From assembly GCA_023374045.1 (NCBI GenBank), contig CM041783.1, positions 94,461,298 to 94,525,297 of the forward strand: 64,000 bases of DNA. Reading direction: 5' to 3'. A program made the translations under genes and the position numbers. Positions 1 through 12,578 of this stretch are shown here, in pieces. Each line of letters opens with the position of its first letter. The first letter of the stretch is position 1. The notes below the pieces were generated by a model. That model was given only the letters and a program-made list of their open reading frames with translations. It ran no database searches and was not told the DNA's origin. The DNA comes from Limonium bicolor. Taxonomy: Eukaryota; Streptophyta; Magnoliopsida; Caryophyllales; Plumbaginaceae.

Positions 1-3000
1 CACCTCTAATATTTTGGTATATAGCTTTTGAATATTATAACTTTCTAAAATTACAACTTAGCCCCTTAAATTCTCGGCTTTAATAATTTATTTCTTATAA
101 TTACAATCTAACCACAAAATCTTATAACCTTTACATAATGTCATGTAAACTATAGTTTTAATTTTAATTCTCCATAAATGCCGAATATATATAAATTCTT
201 AAATTACCAAACTAACCCCAAAGTAATCCGGCTTTGTCATTTATCTTTCCTTAATTACATTTTCATCCCAAAACTTTATAATAGTTTCTTAATAACTTAT
301 AAACTATAGTCTAAATATTTAATTCCTTAAAATTTCGAAAGTGAATCTAATAATTCTCTTAATTATGAATTCACCCACTAATAAATTCCAAACTTTCTTA
401 ACAACTTTTATAAATTACATAATAGCCCAAAACTTTATAAAGTGTTACTTTAGCACATGTTTAAATTATCTAAAATTCATAAACTTAATTCCTAACCTTA
501 TATTATATCATATATATTCCAAGAATACCCTTAACTCTCGGTTTTTATAATAAACACACTAAACTTTGTAAAAATTACGTTTAAACCACATAACTTAATT
601 AATTAGCCATTTAAGCTCTAATAAAATATTTTTAACTCACCAAACTTTATGATATAAGTTTATATACCTAAGTAGGTCATTAATACCTATTTAACACTAA
701 AACAATCCGGCCATATTTATTTAGTGACCATATAGTATATAAAAGTGGATTTATATGTCATAATAACTATACATAAATTCATATGAGTCATATATGTAAA
801 AATTATTGTAATGTCTTATATTGATTCTTAGCTTAAAATTAAGCATTTTTGCCCTTGATAATTCGGCCTTAATTTATTTGTAACATAAGTAAATTTTATG
901 ACACAAAAATGTGTCTTAAGGTAAATATTTTCTATATATGTTATAGATTATATTTTTGGCATATAATACCATATAGTTTCGGTTTTATATAACCTAGGAG
1001 ATGTACATAATTTTTGTATAATTTTTAGAAGCTTAACAAAGCTTATAACATAAAGGTTTACTTAGTAAACTTACTTCTTAACAAAGGTGGTTAAGTGCTT
1101 GAACTCTTCTTGAATCTCCAAGCTTTCTCCAAGGTAATATTGATGCTCCACTTCGGTTATATGCAAGTGGTGAAGGAGTTTTAGGAGTTAGATCTTGAAT
1201 AAAGATCTTAAGTAGATTTGTAAGTAGTTTTACAAGAATTTACCTTAAGCTTTTTCTCCTTATATTTTCGTCTCACCAAAGGTAGATGAAGAACAAACTT
1301 TCCTTCATGAAAATGAAGAAGAAAAGAGTCTTAGAAAAAGTAGAACTTGGTTACACATAAAAATGTGCTTTAAGGATTTACAAGCATTAAAACTACCTTA
1401 AGATAACCTTGAGATGCTCCTTGGTTTAATGTTGGTTTGGACAACCTCCTTGGAGAACTAAATGATGCCGAACTCTTGTTGTTATGCTAGGAAGAGTTTT
1501 GCTTCAAGGTTTGACAAGAAATGCTAGGAAATTACCTTAAAGATGAAGATAGAAGTTAAAACTCCATTAATGGACTTAAGAGCTTCAAAGGAAGAAGATG
1601 AAGCAAGAAGAGAGAGCTAGGTAGCTTACCAATTCGTGGATGAAGAAGGCAAGGAGAAGAATGAGACTCACGAATTGTATAAGGTAAGAAAATGCATTTG
1701 GAATTTGATTTTTGCTTTGTCAATTTTTTAATGTCAAATGACTTTACTTTTCCTTAGTTTATTACATGGTTTATTGGCTCAATAAATGCCCATGTTCTCT
1801 GCATAATTTCGTGCATGTGGTGTGTGACAAGGCAATAGTTGGAAAGAACATGATTGTGAGCTAGAAGACAAGGTAATTTAGGTAAGTTATTCTTTTGATT
1901 TTTCTAAGTTAGGCTTGTCTTCTTCCTCCCTTGTAGAGTCACGAATTCAAGGGTAAAATGGGGTGTCTTAATTGACATTGAAGAGCCAAGGAAAGCATGT
2001 TAGGTCACATGGAAAAGAAGGAATCTAGAAAAGTGAATTCTAGATCTACTTTTTGCTTTTTCTCATTTGTTTTTGTTCTAGCTCACATGGCCTTATTCCA
2101 TGGCCTAATTTCGACAGATTGCTGGTCATATGAGACCTACATACTTTGACATTAAGTAATACAACACATGGGAAGGTGAGTCACCATGTATTAAACCTTT
2201 TATAAACTTTAAAGGCAAATTTTATACTAGTTTTTGCTCTAAAATTCGGCCCCTATAGAGAGCCTTGTTGACTAGTCACACCAACTGATTTAGAAGGTCA
2301 TTTTAACCATATTTAAGATTACCAATTCGTGGCATGTCAAAAACTACAAGGCAATTGCGTAAAACGCGTTTTCGTGACACCCGAAGGTGTGTTTTTGTGC
2401 TCTAAGGAAATTTTGGGAAACAAAATTTTTATGAGTTCCAAGTGTTTTAAACACTTATTATAGTAAATAAAAATATATTAAGATGTTACATTGGGTTATA
2501 TGGGGTTATATCAACCCATGACATAATTTACGGGCCATCGGGACACACCCGGGAAAAAGGAGCGCTAAGAAATCCTCCTGTGGTTTTTGCTGAATTTTGA
2601 GAAACAACTTCGTGGGTTCTCTTTATAATGGTTAATAATGATGTTAGGAACTCAAGGAATTAATTTTATAGGAGTTCGTGCCACCTCGGCACTCCTCCGG
2701 ACTTTTCGTGCTTTAAGGGGCGTGCGTGAGCACTCCCGAGCGTTTTGCGTTTTTGACTGAATATAGCATAGGGAATATATTTATATATTCATATAATAAT
2801 TGTATGACCATTTGGTTTGAATATTATAGGGTCATACAAGGTCATGTTTGACCATATGCTTCTAAGGCGTTTTAGCGTTTATGGAGAAACGACTGTTTTT
2901 ACGTAACGTTCTCATGCATGGGTTTGCATGCGTACGTGAAATGATTTATAATAGGATTATTTTCCATTAAATAATGGTTTAATAATATTAATTAGATTTG

Positions 3001-3010
3001 GGGTATTTCA
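1..3010 (-). mobile_element. Gypsy element A, start of a long LTR (partial)
   Basis: Read on the minus strand, this A+T-rich non-coding block begins at 3010 with TGAAATACCCC, the start shared by all the long-LTR Gypsy copies in the window. It runs off the left edge, so only the first ~3.0 kb of the LTR is present. No PPT adjoins it on the right; instead there is 215 bp of another element's PBS-proximal sequence. The simplest reading is that element A inserted into the internal region of element B, 215 bp inside B's LTR. The TSD would be 3011-3015 (GGACG) with its partner outside the window. Short open frames here have no recognisable product. Confidence 0.65.
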
Positions 3011-3225
3011 GGACGGGTTAGACCTCTACCCGGTCTAATACCGTTGTCTCGGTCATTTGTTATTGAAGTGCCTCCACGACTATGGTGTGCAAGCTTTAAG
3101 CATTGCATCAACCCCGCAAGGTCACATATCCTCACAACGTTTCCCGTATTCCCAAAACCTATGCTCACTGTATAAATCCTACTATCTCTTGTCATCAGAG
3201 CGGTACTCCGCTCTGATACCACTTT
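3011..3225 (-). mobile_element. Gypsy element B, PBS-proximal internal remnant
   Basis: This 215-bp stretch lies between two LTR ends. On the minus strand it starts, straight after the B LTR, with the spacer AAAG and the PBS TGGTATCAGAGC. Its leader resembles those at 8874 and 60007. It ends abruptly at the LTR of element A. The rest of B's internal region must lie left of the window beyond A. Confidence 0.65.
3194..3221 (-). promoter_or_regulatory. Primer binding site (tRNA-iMet) with overlapping hairpin, element B
   Basis: The minus strand reads TGGTATCAGAGC (3221 to 3210), complementary to the 3' end of plant initiator tRNA-Met, the usual first-strand primer of many Gypsy elements. The last part of the PBS is one arm of a hairpin: ATCAGAGCGG, loop AGTA, CCGCTCTGAT. 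Elements C and E have the same fold with different base pairs at the inner end. Confidence 0.8.
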
Positions 3226-4335
3226 TGTAACACCACTACCCTAATCGGCTCCTAATCATCTTATTTAACATCATAATCGCAGCGGTAATCCCAACAACTG
3301 AACTACTGGTGTCACCGTTCTTACTCGCCCATACGAGTAATAACGTGCTTACTGATATATTCTTAAACGCGAAACAATTTCCCACAGTGACAACAGAGAT
3401 ATCTATCCTTCCCAAACCATTAAAATACATTCACAGTGAGCATTCACTACCCCAATCCTATACCGTTTCTAAGTTCGTATCAAAATGCAACAGCGCATAT
3501 TAACAACGTAATAACTACCCAGCGTGCCCCTCTCTTTGCGCCGACACCGGAAGCTGCATACCTGCAAAAATGGTTTTTGTGGATGGAATCAGCCCTGCTG
3601 AGTATGTTACTACATGACTGTCATGCCCCCTCGGACCCTCAGTTAATTGGTCGAGATCATGCAATTCATTTTCATGCAAGTAGTTTAATGTTAAAACTGT
3701 AAAGCAAAACAATATATTACAGTAAACTCAACACCCCCCGGCTTCACACATCGCATCGATATAGACCACTGAAAGCGTTACACGGCTTATATTCGGAAGA
3801 GACTCCATTCCAACAAACACTTAATAGTTCAAATTGAGTATGCGACTCACTCGACCAAACAATCCACCATAATCTACACATGAGTCAGCACTCGACTCAA
3901 CCAGTACACAACACACAATTGAGCACAATGACTCGTTCAAACAAAACCATCAACATACCACACATACTTATAAAGCATAACCACTGAGCAACAAGGCGAA
4001 ATAACGGAATTATAAACGAGTATAATTTCCCGTCTTTGCATACAAGCCCAAATAATGTTCGCCTAATGTGCGAGTTAATATAGTCGTTCGTAATTGTTCA
4101 GTAATGCCTAATGACAACGTCTCGTTAGAACGACGTGTCTCTAAGTTACCCATCTTTTATGGCGGGTCACCCATGGCAATAGCCACCCCAGCGGTAGAGT
4201 CTCCGTCCTACGAACAATCTGTAGTTCGTTGGAAATTTATCCAGATACTTACAGTTACCACACGGTATCGTAGTATCGTTAATGGATCACAGTTCACAGC
4301 AAGAGCCACATCCTCTTGATAAACTTATCTATACC
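3226..4335 (-). mobile_element. Gypsy element B 5' LTR, PBS-side part
   Basis: The minus-strand LTR of B ends here with GGTGTTACA (plus-strand TGTAACACC at 3226). The block is non-coding and is homologous to the fragment at 44688-46075: both share a segment with ACTCGCCCA and one with TGGAATCA followed by GTCATG. It stops at 4335, where element C is inserted, and continues at 18461. The two parts add to about 5.2 kb, somewhat longer than the other complete LTRs in the window. Confidence 0.75.
4331..4335. repeat. Target-site duplication of element C, left copy (ATACC)
   Basis: ATACC directly precedes the LTR start TGAAATACCCC. The same five bases follow the end of the second LTR at 18456-18460. 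A 5-bp duplication is typical of Gypsy integration. Confidence 0.9.
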
Positions 4336-7300
4336 TGAAATACCCCAAACCTGAGTATGCTAAGTAAACATCAAATCACGATGTAGTAAGGCAAGAATAT
4401 GCCTTAGAAAGATTGGTAGACAATTTAAACCAAAGAAAACACAAAAAGTGTCTTAAGGGCAATTAGGGCAAAAATGTGCTCTAAGCTTGGAGAGACTTGG
4501 GTGAGTACCCAAATATCATGACAAGAATTTAGTAATATGCTAATGGACATTTTAAATCAATTAGCAAAGAAAACCAAGCTTAAACACAAAATGTGCTTTA
4601 AGACTCCTTAAAGCACCTTTTTGAGAAATTGTCTTAGAATTGAGTTTTGAGGGGCTAAATGTCCATCATTACTCTTTAATCAACATGTGTACTAATTAGT
4701 ATCACATTAGGAAGCCTAAATCAATGGGAAATCAAAAATTTCAGAAATATGTGCACTAATTAGTGAATAGTGCCAAATAGTGACTAGTTTAAGTTTTAAT
4801 CAATGTAAGCTAATTAGTTGGTCAACAAAGACCATGACTAGCCTTATTTAAGATAGGGGCCGGTTTTCTAAGGGAGGATGAGTCACCATAAGTAGTCAAA
4901 TAAGAAGAGAAGAGATAAGTAAAAGGAGTACTATTTGCTTTATTGAAGCAAATATCTTATATTAGCCCACTTTTCTTCTTCTCTCTCTTCATTTCTCTTC
5001 TTCCCATGATTTCACCATCTCCTTCCTCCCTTCATTCACGTAGGAGCAGCACCCATGGCACCACCACCTTGCTTTGGCAACAACTTACTCATTTTAGCTC
5101 CAAATCAAAAACTAAACACATATTTCTCTTAGTTAGGCCAAGACCTATCTTTCTACCTTTTCAAATCCTTCAAAGCTCCATTTTGGTGCCAAGAGGAAGC
5201 TCCATTGATGGAGGAAAATCAAGTTTGAAGAGCTCATTAGCTTTTCCATTCTCTTAAGGTAAAGGAAATGTAAGAAAAACCATGTTTCCATCATTTCTTC
5301 TACATGGCCGAAAATTTCTACTCATGGGGCCTTGTTTTTATGCCTTGTTCTAGCTTGATTTATTCACCAAGGACTAGTGGAGGTCCTATTTCATTCAATG
5401 CCCAAGTCTACTTGAGACTTCAAAGGTAATCCATCTTTTATGCCTTAGAACACATTTCTAACCTTGGTTTTCATTCCTTGAGGTTAGTGTATTGTTTAGT
5501 ACTCATATGAGTCATTGAATATTGGTTAGAACATTGGCAAAGGAAATTTAAGTGGTGGCCGAGATTCATGCAAGAAGAAGGTCTAAGGAGGAAGTTAAGA
5601 TAAGCTTGAGAAAAAAGGTAAATTATTACCTAATGGTGGTTTAGGTTAAGGAATGAGTTTTCGATGAGTACCAATGTAGCCTAGGGCTTACATTAGGTAA
5701 TGGTTATGTAACCTAAGAAAAAGAACTTAAATAGCTTGTGAACTTGTGACTAAGGAGCCAATGGGAATGAGTTAGTAATATAAGTTTAAGATGGATTTTA
5801 AGAGCATTATAATTACTATGAGATTGATGGGTGTATTGCAGGTTGAAAGCTTTTATATGTGGGAAATTCAGTGTTTAAGTTTAAGTCATTTAAGGGCTAA
5901 GAGCCATGTCATTTAAGAGCCTTGGTGCTATGCAATTGAAGATTATTGCAATATAATGAGTTGTTGTGAATGAGTTGGGTTTGGTGGTGAGATGTGATGA
6001 GAAAGAACTTGATGTGTGTGAGATGGATGAATGAGGAAAACATTGCATTTGGGCATGATAAGATGCTAGAGAAGCTATGGCGAAATTTGAGCAGAAACAA
6101 AGTGTTTAAGTGGTAGTGGTGAGCTAATATGCCCTAGGGTTTACTAGGGAGCATGAAAAGAAAATTGGTGGAAATGAGTTAACTAAGGAGTTCTTGAGGT
6201 TTAGAATGACCTAGAGATGTCTAGGAGGAATTAGAGGATTGGTGAGTGTATTAAACACACCAAAATCATGATATGAGGAATGTAAGACTTGTGCATAAGT
6301 TTTAAGGAGAAGTGTATAATGCTTTAAGGTGATTTAGGTATGAACTAGAGAATAAAACAATGAGGAGTTTGGATAGCTTGTGCAAGTGTGATGATGTTAG
6401 TAGAGGACTAATGAGTTTAGTTTAGATTGTAATAAGTGGACTTAGGTGATGGAAGGGCAAGGTGTGGGAATGTATTCAAACGTCAAGGAAAATGACTAGG
6501 AAGGTAAAAGAGCGTGTGATCATGAGGAAGGTGAGTAGTGAGTGAATAAAAGAATGTATAAGTAAGCTCAAGAGTTTAGGAGTGGTGAGTAAAAAAAAGA
6601 GAATTGTGCATGGACATGCAAGATGACCTTGGAAGGTTTAACTAGCAAGATGGAGTGCAATGAGGTAAGGAGGAGTTATATGGGTTGAAAAGTTAAAAGA
6701 AAATGTACATGTTGGAAATTAACGAATTATATGACAATGTAAGGAGGTTTGTAAGAATTTAGTAAATGTTTGAGAAGATCTTTGGAAGTTGTTTTGGAGA
6801 GTTTGGTGGAAGTTCTAAGGTGAGTTTAAGTGCCTAAAGGTATTAGGACACATGGGGGAACTTGTGGAGAAGTTTGGAGTCAAATGGGAATTTAGAAATA
6901 AGGTTCTAGAGCCGACGACCTTGGGACCGGACCTGCAAGGTCGGTCGAGCTCAGTTTACACTGCCGGAGAAAGTTTCTGGAACCGACCGAACTTGGGGAC
7001 CGGACTTGCAAGTTCGGTCGGGCTTGTAATTTGTGAAGGAATTGAGTCTCTGGAATTGACCGAACATGGGACCGAACTTGGCAAGTTCGGTCGGGCTTAA
7101 ATATCCCACGGGGAAACTCTGGAATGGACCGACCTGGGACCGGACTTGCAAGGTCGGTCGGGGTAGAATTTTCAAGCGGATATGTTCTGGAATGGACCGA
7201 CCTTAGGTAAGGTAGGTCGGAAGTTCGGTCGAGCCTAAAAATAAAAAAAAGAAAAAAAGAAATTTGAATTCTAAGGATGGTAATAGGTAATAAGGTGTAC

Positions 7301-8867
7301 CTTTGGTAGGGTGGTAACGATTAAGACCCTAAGAACTCAAGGGATTAAGTTAAGTTAAGTATAAACTTAAAAGTTTAAGGTTAAAGTTGTAAGATTAAGT
7401 TGTAAGACTTAAGAGGTGTTAGGTGGGAATCATTAAGGGTTAAGTAAGTTAGTAAGTTAAGTAAGTGGATTAAGTTAATGATTAACAACCTAAACTGAAT
7501 GAATGTTTTAGGACTTGGAATTGGACTCCGGAAGAGAGTAAGCAACCGAACGACCAACGGTGAACGGTACAGTTCTTCTTGTGACCTGCTTGCTAACGAG
7601 GTGTCCCTCGGCTTGTGTGCTATTTGTTTTTGTGTGATCACTAACAAGATAAAGCATGCAACCAAATTATATTTATGTTGTTGTGTGATGTTGAAAACTA
7701 ACACAACATACCGTGAGAACTTACTAACCAATGTTTAGTAAGGAAATGAGTGAGACTAAGGAACGCTCCCTAATATGGGACTATACAAACCGAAAGAGGT
7801 TAACCAACAAACATGGTCTTGAGACTACTACTAACTGGAACTTGAGTGAGGAAACCCAGGACCGATCTCCGGTCATGCATGCTAAGGAAAGGGGGTCGGT
7901 ATCTATAGCAGATTCGACTTCCGATTAAGGACTAGTCCTCGACTAGTAGCCTTGGGTCGGTTGGCCGGCTTGGCTACATTGGACATCCAGTCCAAGGTAG
8001 GTGGCTTTAAGATGGCGTGGGGGGATCAAGCCTACATCCCCAACATTAAGAATGTTGTTTATTGCCGGTAAGTGTCCTGCTGCTGGCTAGGGTTAACCAA
8101 GCCCTACAAAAGTAAACAACGAACTAAGGGCTAACCTGTTCCCAATGAGAGAACGGTTGGCATACATAATGTAAGGTTAAGATAAGTTGCAACCATTCCT
8201 CTCTAAAGGATGGTTTGTATTATTAAGACTAAGATAAGCTACATCCACTCCTTATTAAAGGTGGTTGTTTCTAAGATTAAGATAAGATTAAGATTGAGGT
8301 GAGGTAAGGATGGACTAAGATTAAGAGGAAACATAACTTAAGGAGTTAAATGATTAACTCTCTAATTAAGGGAACGCGTTTAGTCGTTCATTGTGTGTGA
8401 ACTTTGATTGTTCATTGTTGGTTTGTTGTTTACTGCACTTACTATTTGTTGTGCGTCTAATCAACCTCCATGCTATCGACAATTAGTCGTCGTAGCCACT
8501 TAGCTTGGGGGCCATGAGAGGATCGTACCGCATTCGGGCTGACCCCCTTTGGGGGCTGTTTTTACTACACAGGTGTACATCAGGTGGCGGCCGTCGCGAG
8601 AGTAAGAAGAGGAAACAAGTGTTAAGGATTAAGTGTGGCCTACGAGTTGTGCATGTACACTCGTATGGCAATTGAGTAGAATGTATAGGATGTGAGAGGA
8701 TTGTGAGAAGAATATGTATTTGGTTAAGGTTGTTATGTACTAATGTTCGGTATATTTTGTAGTCAGACCGTGGCAAGGTCCTGGAGTGTAAAGAATTCCG
8801 CTGTGACATGTATATATATATGCTGCTAAGTTGCGAGACCACATTTGGATTGAGTTGGGGTGTTACA
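4336..8867 (+). repeat. Element C 5' LTR (4.5 kb)
   Basis: The LTR starts TGAAATACCCC and ends GGGGTGTTACA; the two ends are imperfect inverted repeats of each other. It has a TATA-like TATTTAAGATA near 4848 and a pyrimidine-rich tract from about 4970, which may be the promoter and transcript start (not proven). A short frame, 4943-5257, begins MKQISYISPLFFF and contains SPSSLHSRRSSTHG. It recurs slightly altered in the 3' LTR at 14528-14779 and is broken in element D, so it is probably leader sequence rather than a gene. A dyad array lies at 6911-7234. Confidence 0.9.
6911..7234 (+). repeat. Array of five imperfect dyads in the C 5' LTR
   Basis: Five units about 65-75 bp apart each pair a GACCGACCTT-type arm with an AAGGTCGGTC-type arm around a GGGACCGGACTTGC core. 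Units 2 and 3 use the variant arms CCGAAC and GTTCGG. Spacers share a CTGGAA motif. The array is unusually rich in CCGG and CG within an A+T-rich LTR. The second LTR has the same array at 16480-16806. Confidence 0.85.
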
Positions 8868-8873
8868 AAAAAG

Positions 8874-8900
8874 TGGTATCAGAGCGTAGTTACGCTCTGA
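8874..8900 (+). promoter_or_regulatory. Primer binding site (tRNA-iMet) with overlapping hairpin, element C
   Basis: TGGTATCAGAGC lies at 8874-8885, six bases after the LTR end. From 8879 it enters a perfect foldback: TCAGAGCGTA, loop GT, TACGCTCTGA (8879-8900). Such a tight loop would open by a pair or two. Confidence 0.85.
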
Positions 8901-9785
8901 AGACAAGAAATACCGAACGTAGAAGGATATTGAAGTTGAGATTGAGTTATGGGTTAAGGGATTGAGAGATAGAGTGAGAGGTGCGTTAGTCAGGACTTCC
9001 CGGTGTTTGCCGGATATCCATAGTACCTAGACCCGCCCTCCACATCCCTAACCCTGAATATGTGGAACAAACGTCAGAGAGAAGAAAGCCTTCTCTTACT
9101 CGGGGGAACCCGATCTGGCAGTTAGCTAACAGTAAGCAATACGAGGAACAGCTGGGAGCACAACAGAGAAACAGGCGCTACCTATGGAATCCTATCAATA
9201 AGGGAACGGTAATTACCGGCAACATGGGTCGACATGCTACGCAGTCGAAATAACCCGCAATACTAATGATAAGGAAAGCACTACGGGTGCAATAGAGAGG
9301 AAAAGGGAAGTGACATGAGTACCGAAAAGTGGTCCGAAGGAGCATAACAGTAGGATAATACAAAGCATGAGGATTGAGATTACTGGAAGGTCCAGTTAAG
9401 AACCGGGAACTCCAAACCCCATACAATGAAAAAAGGTTACAAACCTGCCCGACATAACGCGGACAACGGTGGAAACATATATAAATTGCATACCAAAATA
9501 GGACTACGATGTAGTGCCTAAAGGAGAGTCATTATTTAGTAACCACAACAAAACGTGTGGAGACAGGAGCGAGGATTATGACGTAAGAGAATATTAAGGG
9601 GTTCCCTCAGAAAGAGGAACACCCTGATAAACGACAGTACTGTCAAACAACAAGGAAACTGCCGGATGGTCAGGTATCCAAAATAAGATATTATCGAAGG
9701 AGTCCCGAGGACTACCAATTACATGGAAATTAGAAGGAAGTATCACTACCGATGTACCTTGTACCAATAACCCATCCTGCATGGC

Positions 9786-9805
9786 GCACTTGCCATAGCA
9801 AGTGC
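9786..9805 (+). other. Conserved 8-bp stem in the element C internal region
   Basis: The stem is GCACTTGC, loop CATA, GCAAGTGC. Elements D (36654-36673) and E (60885-60904) have the same stem with different tetraloops, although the surrounding sequence is poorly conserved. Confidence 0.75.
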
Positions 9806-9921
9806 TACCACGGTTAAGCTACACGAAAAGCCATCAAGGCAAGATAGGAGAACGCTACAGTTGTAACACATATTAATACCGGATTGTAAATCCATAAGAA
9901 CAGGAAAATAAGACCTTGGAA

Positions 9922-9935
9922 AGGCCCGACGGCCT
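9922..9935 (+). other. Second small hairpin in the element C internal region
   Basis: The stem is AGGCC, loop CGAC, GGCCT, in a context (CCTTGGAA before, GACCAT after) shared with element E at 61030-61043, where the loop is TAAC. Element D has a related GGCC foldback at 36743-36755. Confidence 0.6.
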
Positions 9936-12578
9936 GACCATGATGAGATGAGGTGACACACCAGTCAGCAGGGAGCTGAACTTGGACAGAATACTAAACG
10001 ATATGAATATGAGCAACGGTACAACCTACTACAACAACAACCGACAGTGTGGTAAAAATACCAAACCCGGATCTCAAGGAGGAACCTAAGAGATCGCTCA
10101 ATGATTCGAGCAAAAGCACTACGTAAGTAGCAACATTCATGGAATGTATCAAGAGATACAATTAAGATAGTCGAGCCGATCAAACTGATGAATGACGGTT
10201 AATACTGTTCGTCTAACTCATCAACACCCAAGTATGATTGATCATCAATGGGTGGCGTAGTCAACGGAAGTTGAACGAAGTGTTGAGATGGAAGTATAAG
10301 ACGACAGGATGATATCCAACTTGGACACCGTAAGGCAAACGCCTAAGACGAACCTAACCTTGATTGTTAAAAGACGTAAGTCTAGTAAAGACGGTATATT
10401 CGAGGACACTAAGTAACCTCAGATCTCCTGAATAGACTTCCATAGCAGGAAGCAGGATACAGCAACTTACCATGAAACCCGACACTACATTTAATATGTA
10501 ACCTAACTGTGGATAGTGTTCAAAGGACCAGAACCTATAAGGATGACCTACAGATAAATAAGAGTGCAAATAATGAGCTGAGACATTAAGCATTAAGAGC
10601 CTACGAGCCAAGGATGTTAACCACATCAGAGCCCGAGGCACAGTAAGTTATAAGAAAGCTTATTTAAGCCACGAAGGAACTACAATTCGTAGATAGGAAC
10701 GGTTACCAAACCCATAACTTAAATTGTGGAAAATATTGCCAGGGAAAAAGCACCAATGAGAATATTGAAATAATGCTGAGGCCATGAGTGGGAATGAACC
10801 CCTCAAAAAGGCTTTCACTTATTAGAGATGCAATACGCTTTTGCTAGAGAATGGAAACTGTAAAATTGAGATTACTTTAGAACATATCAGATACACTTGA
10901 GTAATAAGGAAGGTTGCACAGATAGACCCCATATCCAACACCCAGGATGTAAGAATTAGTAATGGTCAGAGATAAACATTGAGATTGCACATTATGACAC
11001 GTCAAGTGACCAATGCTCAGAAGAGCTTGTGATTCAGTGGATGACTTCTTCAGTAACCAGTTAAATTACATGGTAGATAACATCACTAAGGATGAAAGAA
11101 AGCGAGAGAAATTAGCCTACTTATGAATCTGAGATTGGAGCAGAACATCTTCATATTAAGAGTTAACTATTTTATAGCACGGTATGACAACCGCCATACA
11201 CCGGAATGAGAGAACTCCCAGTGTGTTTACACCAAGAAGGGATTGAATATAAGGTAAGACATTAGAATAAATGAGTAAGATGTTGCACCATCAATGGGCA
11301 ACATGGTAAGGGCCAACTACCACGGTAGTAGTGGTCATGAGTACAATAGTTATATAAGGGGAATTAAGTCGTGGTGCGCGGTAAAGCGACCGTTAGGTAT
11401 GAGCCGTCAAATATTGACACAGAGGCAATGAGATTTATGAGCTAAGACCAATATAAGTAAGAAAATAAGATGGTAGACGAACTGAGCATTGATGTCAGTA
11501 GTCTGGACCTGGTTAGGTAAGATTTTGCAGGAAGCACACTACCCATTTCTTAAGGAACTAGAAGTGCATTCCTAGTAGCATAAATATGAGAAACAAGATA
11601 AGAGGCTCTACGGAAAGAGACCTCAATTATTAAGAGACCGAATCAGTACGGGATAGAGAAAGAGCTAGAGCATACAATACCAAGAACACAATAATGGATT
11701 TCCCTTGATTAACTTCAAGAAGAACAATAAATGTTATTATGGAACGATGAAGAGGAGATCGACAACAGAATACTTCATAATTAGCAATAGCTAAACGTGT
11801 GACGGACACTATGAGTTTACTAAAATGAGACGTGGGACGACTGCACCCCACAGGGGCTTGCAGGCCTGACACGCTCATTTATGAGTTAGTTGGGTAAGTA
11901 GTAATGTACCAGTAAGGTACCCCATGCATGTGGACGAGTGGTGTAAGGAACACGGGAAGTAGTCGACTCCGTACCACCGACAATGACGCAAGATCAGACA
12001 AGAGCAGCTACTACCACAAACAGTCGAAGAGAAGAATTCAGTTGAACCAGCAACACAGAGGAACCAGAGAACAAGTAATTAAGGACTATAAAGTGCGAAG
12101 AGCACGGATTGTTAAGTACAGACATTGGACATATCTTATGATGTAAGAGATTAAACTGTAAAGCGCAATAAGCACTAAACAGTAGTTTCAGATTAAGAAT
12201 CATCCTCAGACCAAAGGTCAGTTGAGGGGAACAATTTAGACATTCGAGAAAATACTAAGAGTATGAGCATAAAATCTTCAAGGAGAATGGATAGACGAGT
12301 TACAACTCATTAAGACCGTGTATATATAAAGATAACACGTGTCCATTGAGACAATTAAGCCTAAGATTATCAGAGTCGCGCAGCGGAAGCTAGCAGACCA
12401 CTACCTTTGAGATTAGACCAAACTAAGTTAAGGAAACGGTATAAGTACCATTAAGAATCCTCGATACAGAGACTAAGTTATTTCTGATCAAATTATAAGT
12501 AAGATAGATGACGTGGAAGCTAGAATGCTTGGTGAGAATTAGACATCTTGAACTTATGTTCAAAGATGATGTAACGCT

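Noticed and set aside
3011..3225. A 215-bp internal region of a miniature LTR element (TRIM-like)
   Set aside because: The LTR on the left has no PPT beside it, and the 215 bp look like the start of a normal leader. Nested insertion explains the layout better.
4943..5257. 104-codon frame with SPSSLHSRRSSTHG as a gene
   Set aside because: It lies in an LTR leader, recurs in the other LTR at 14528 and is broken in element D. It is best seen as untranslated sequence.
8483..8842. 119-codon minus-strand frame, repeated at 18056-18430
   Set aside because: It is antisense within the LTRs of element C, differs between the two copies by indels that change its end, and has no family likeness.
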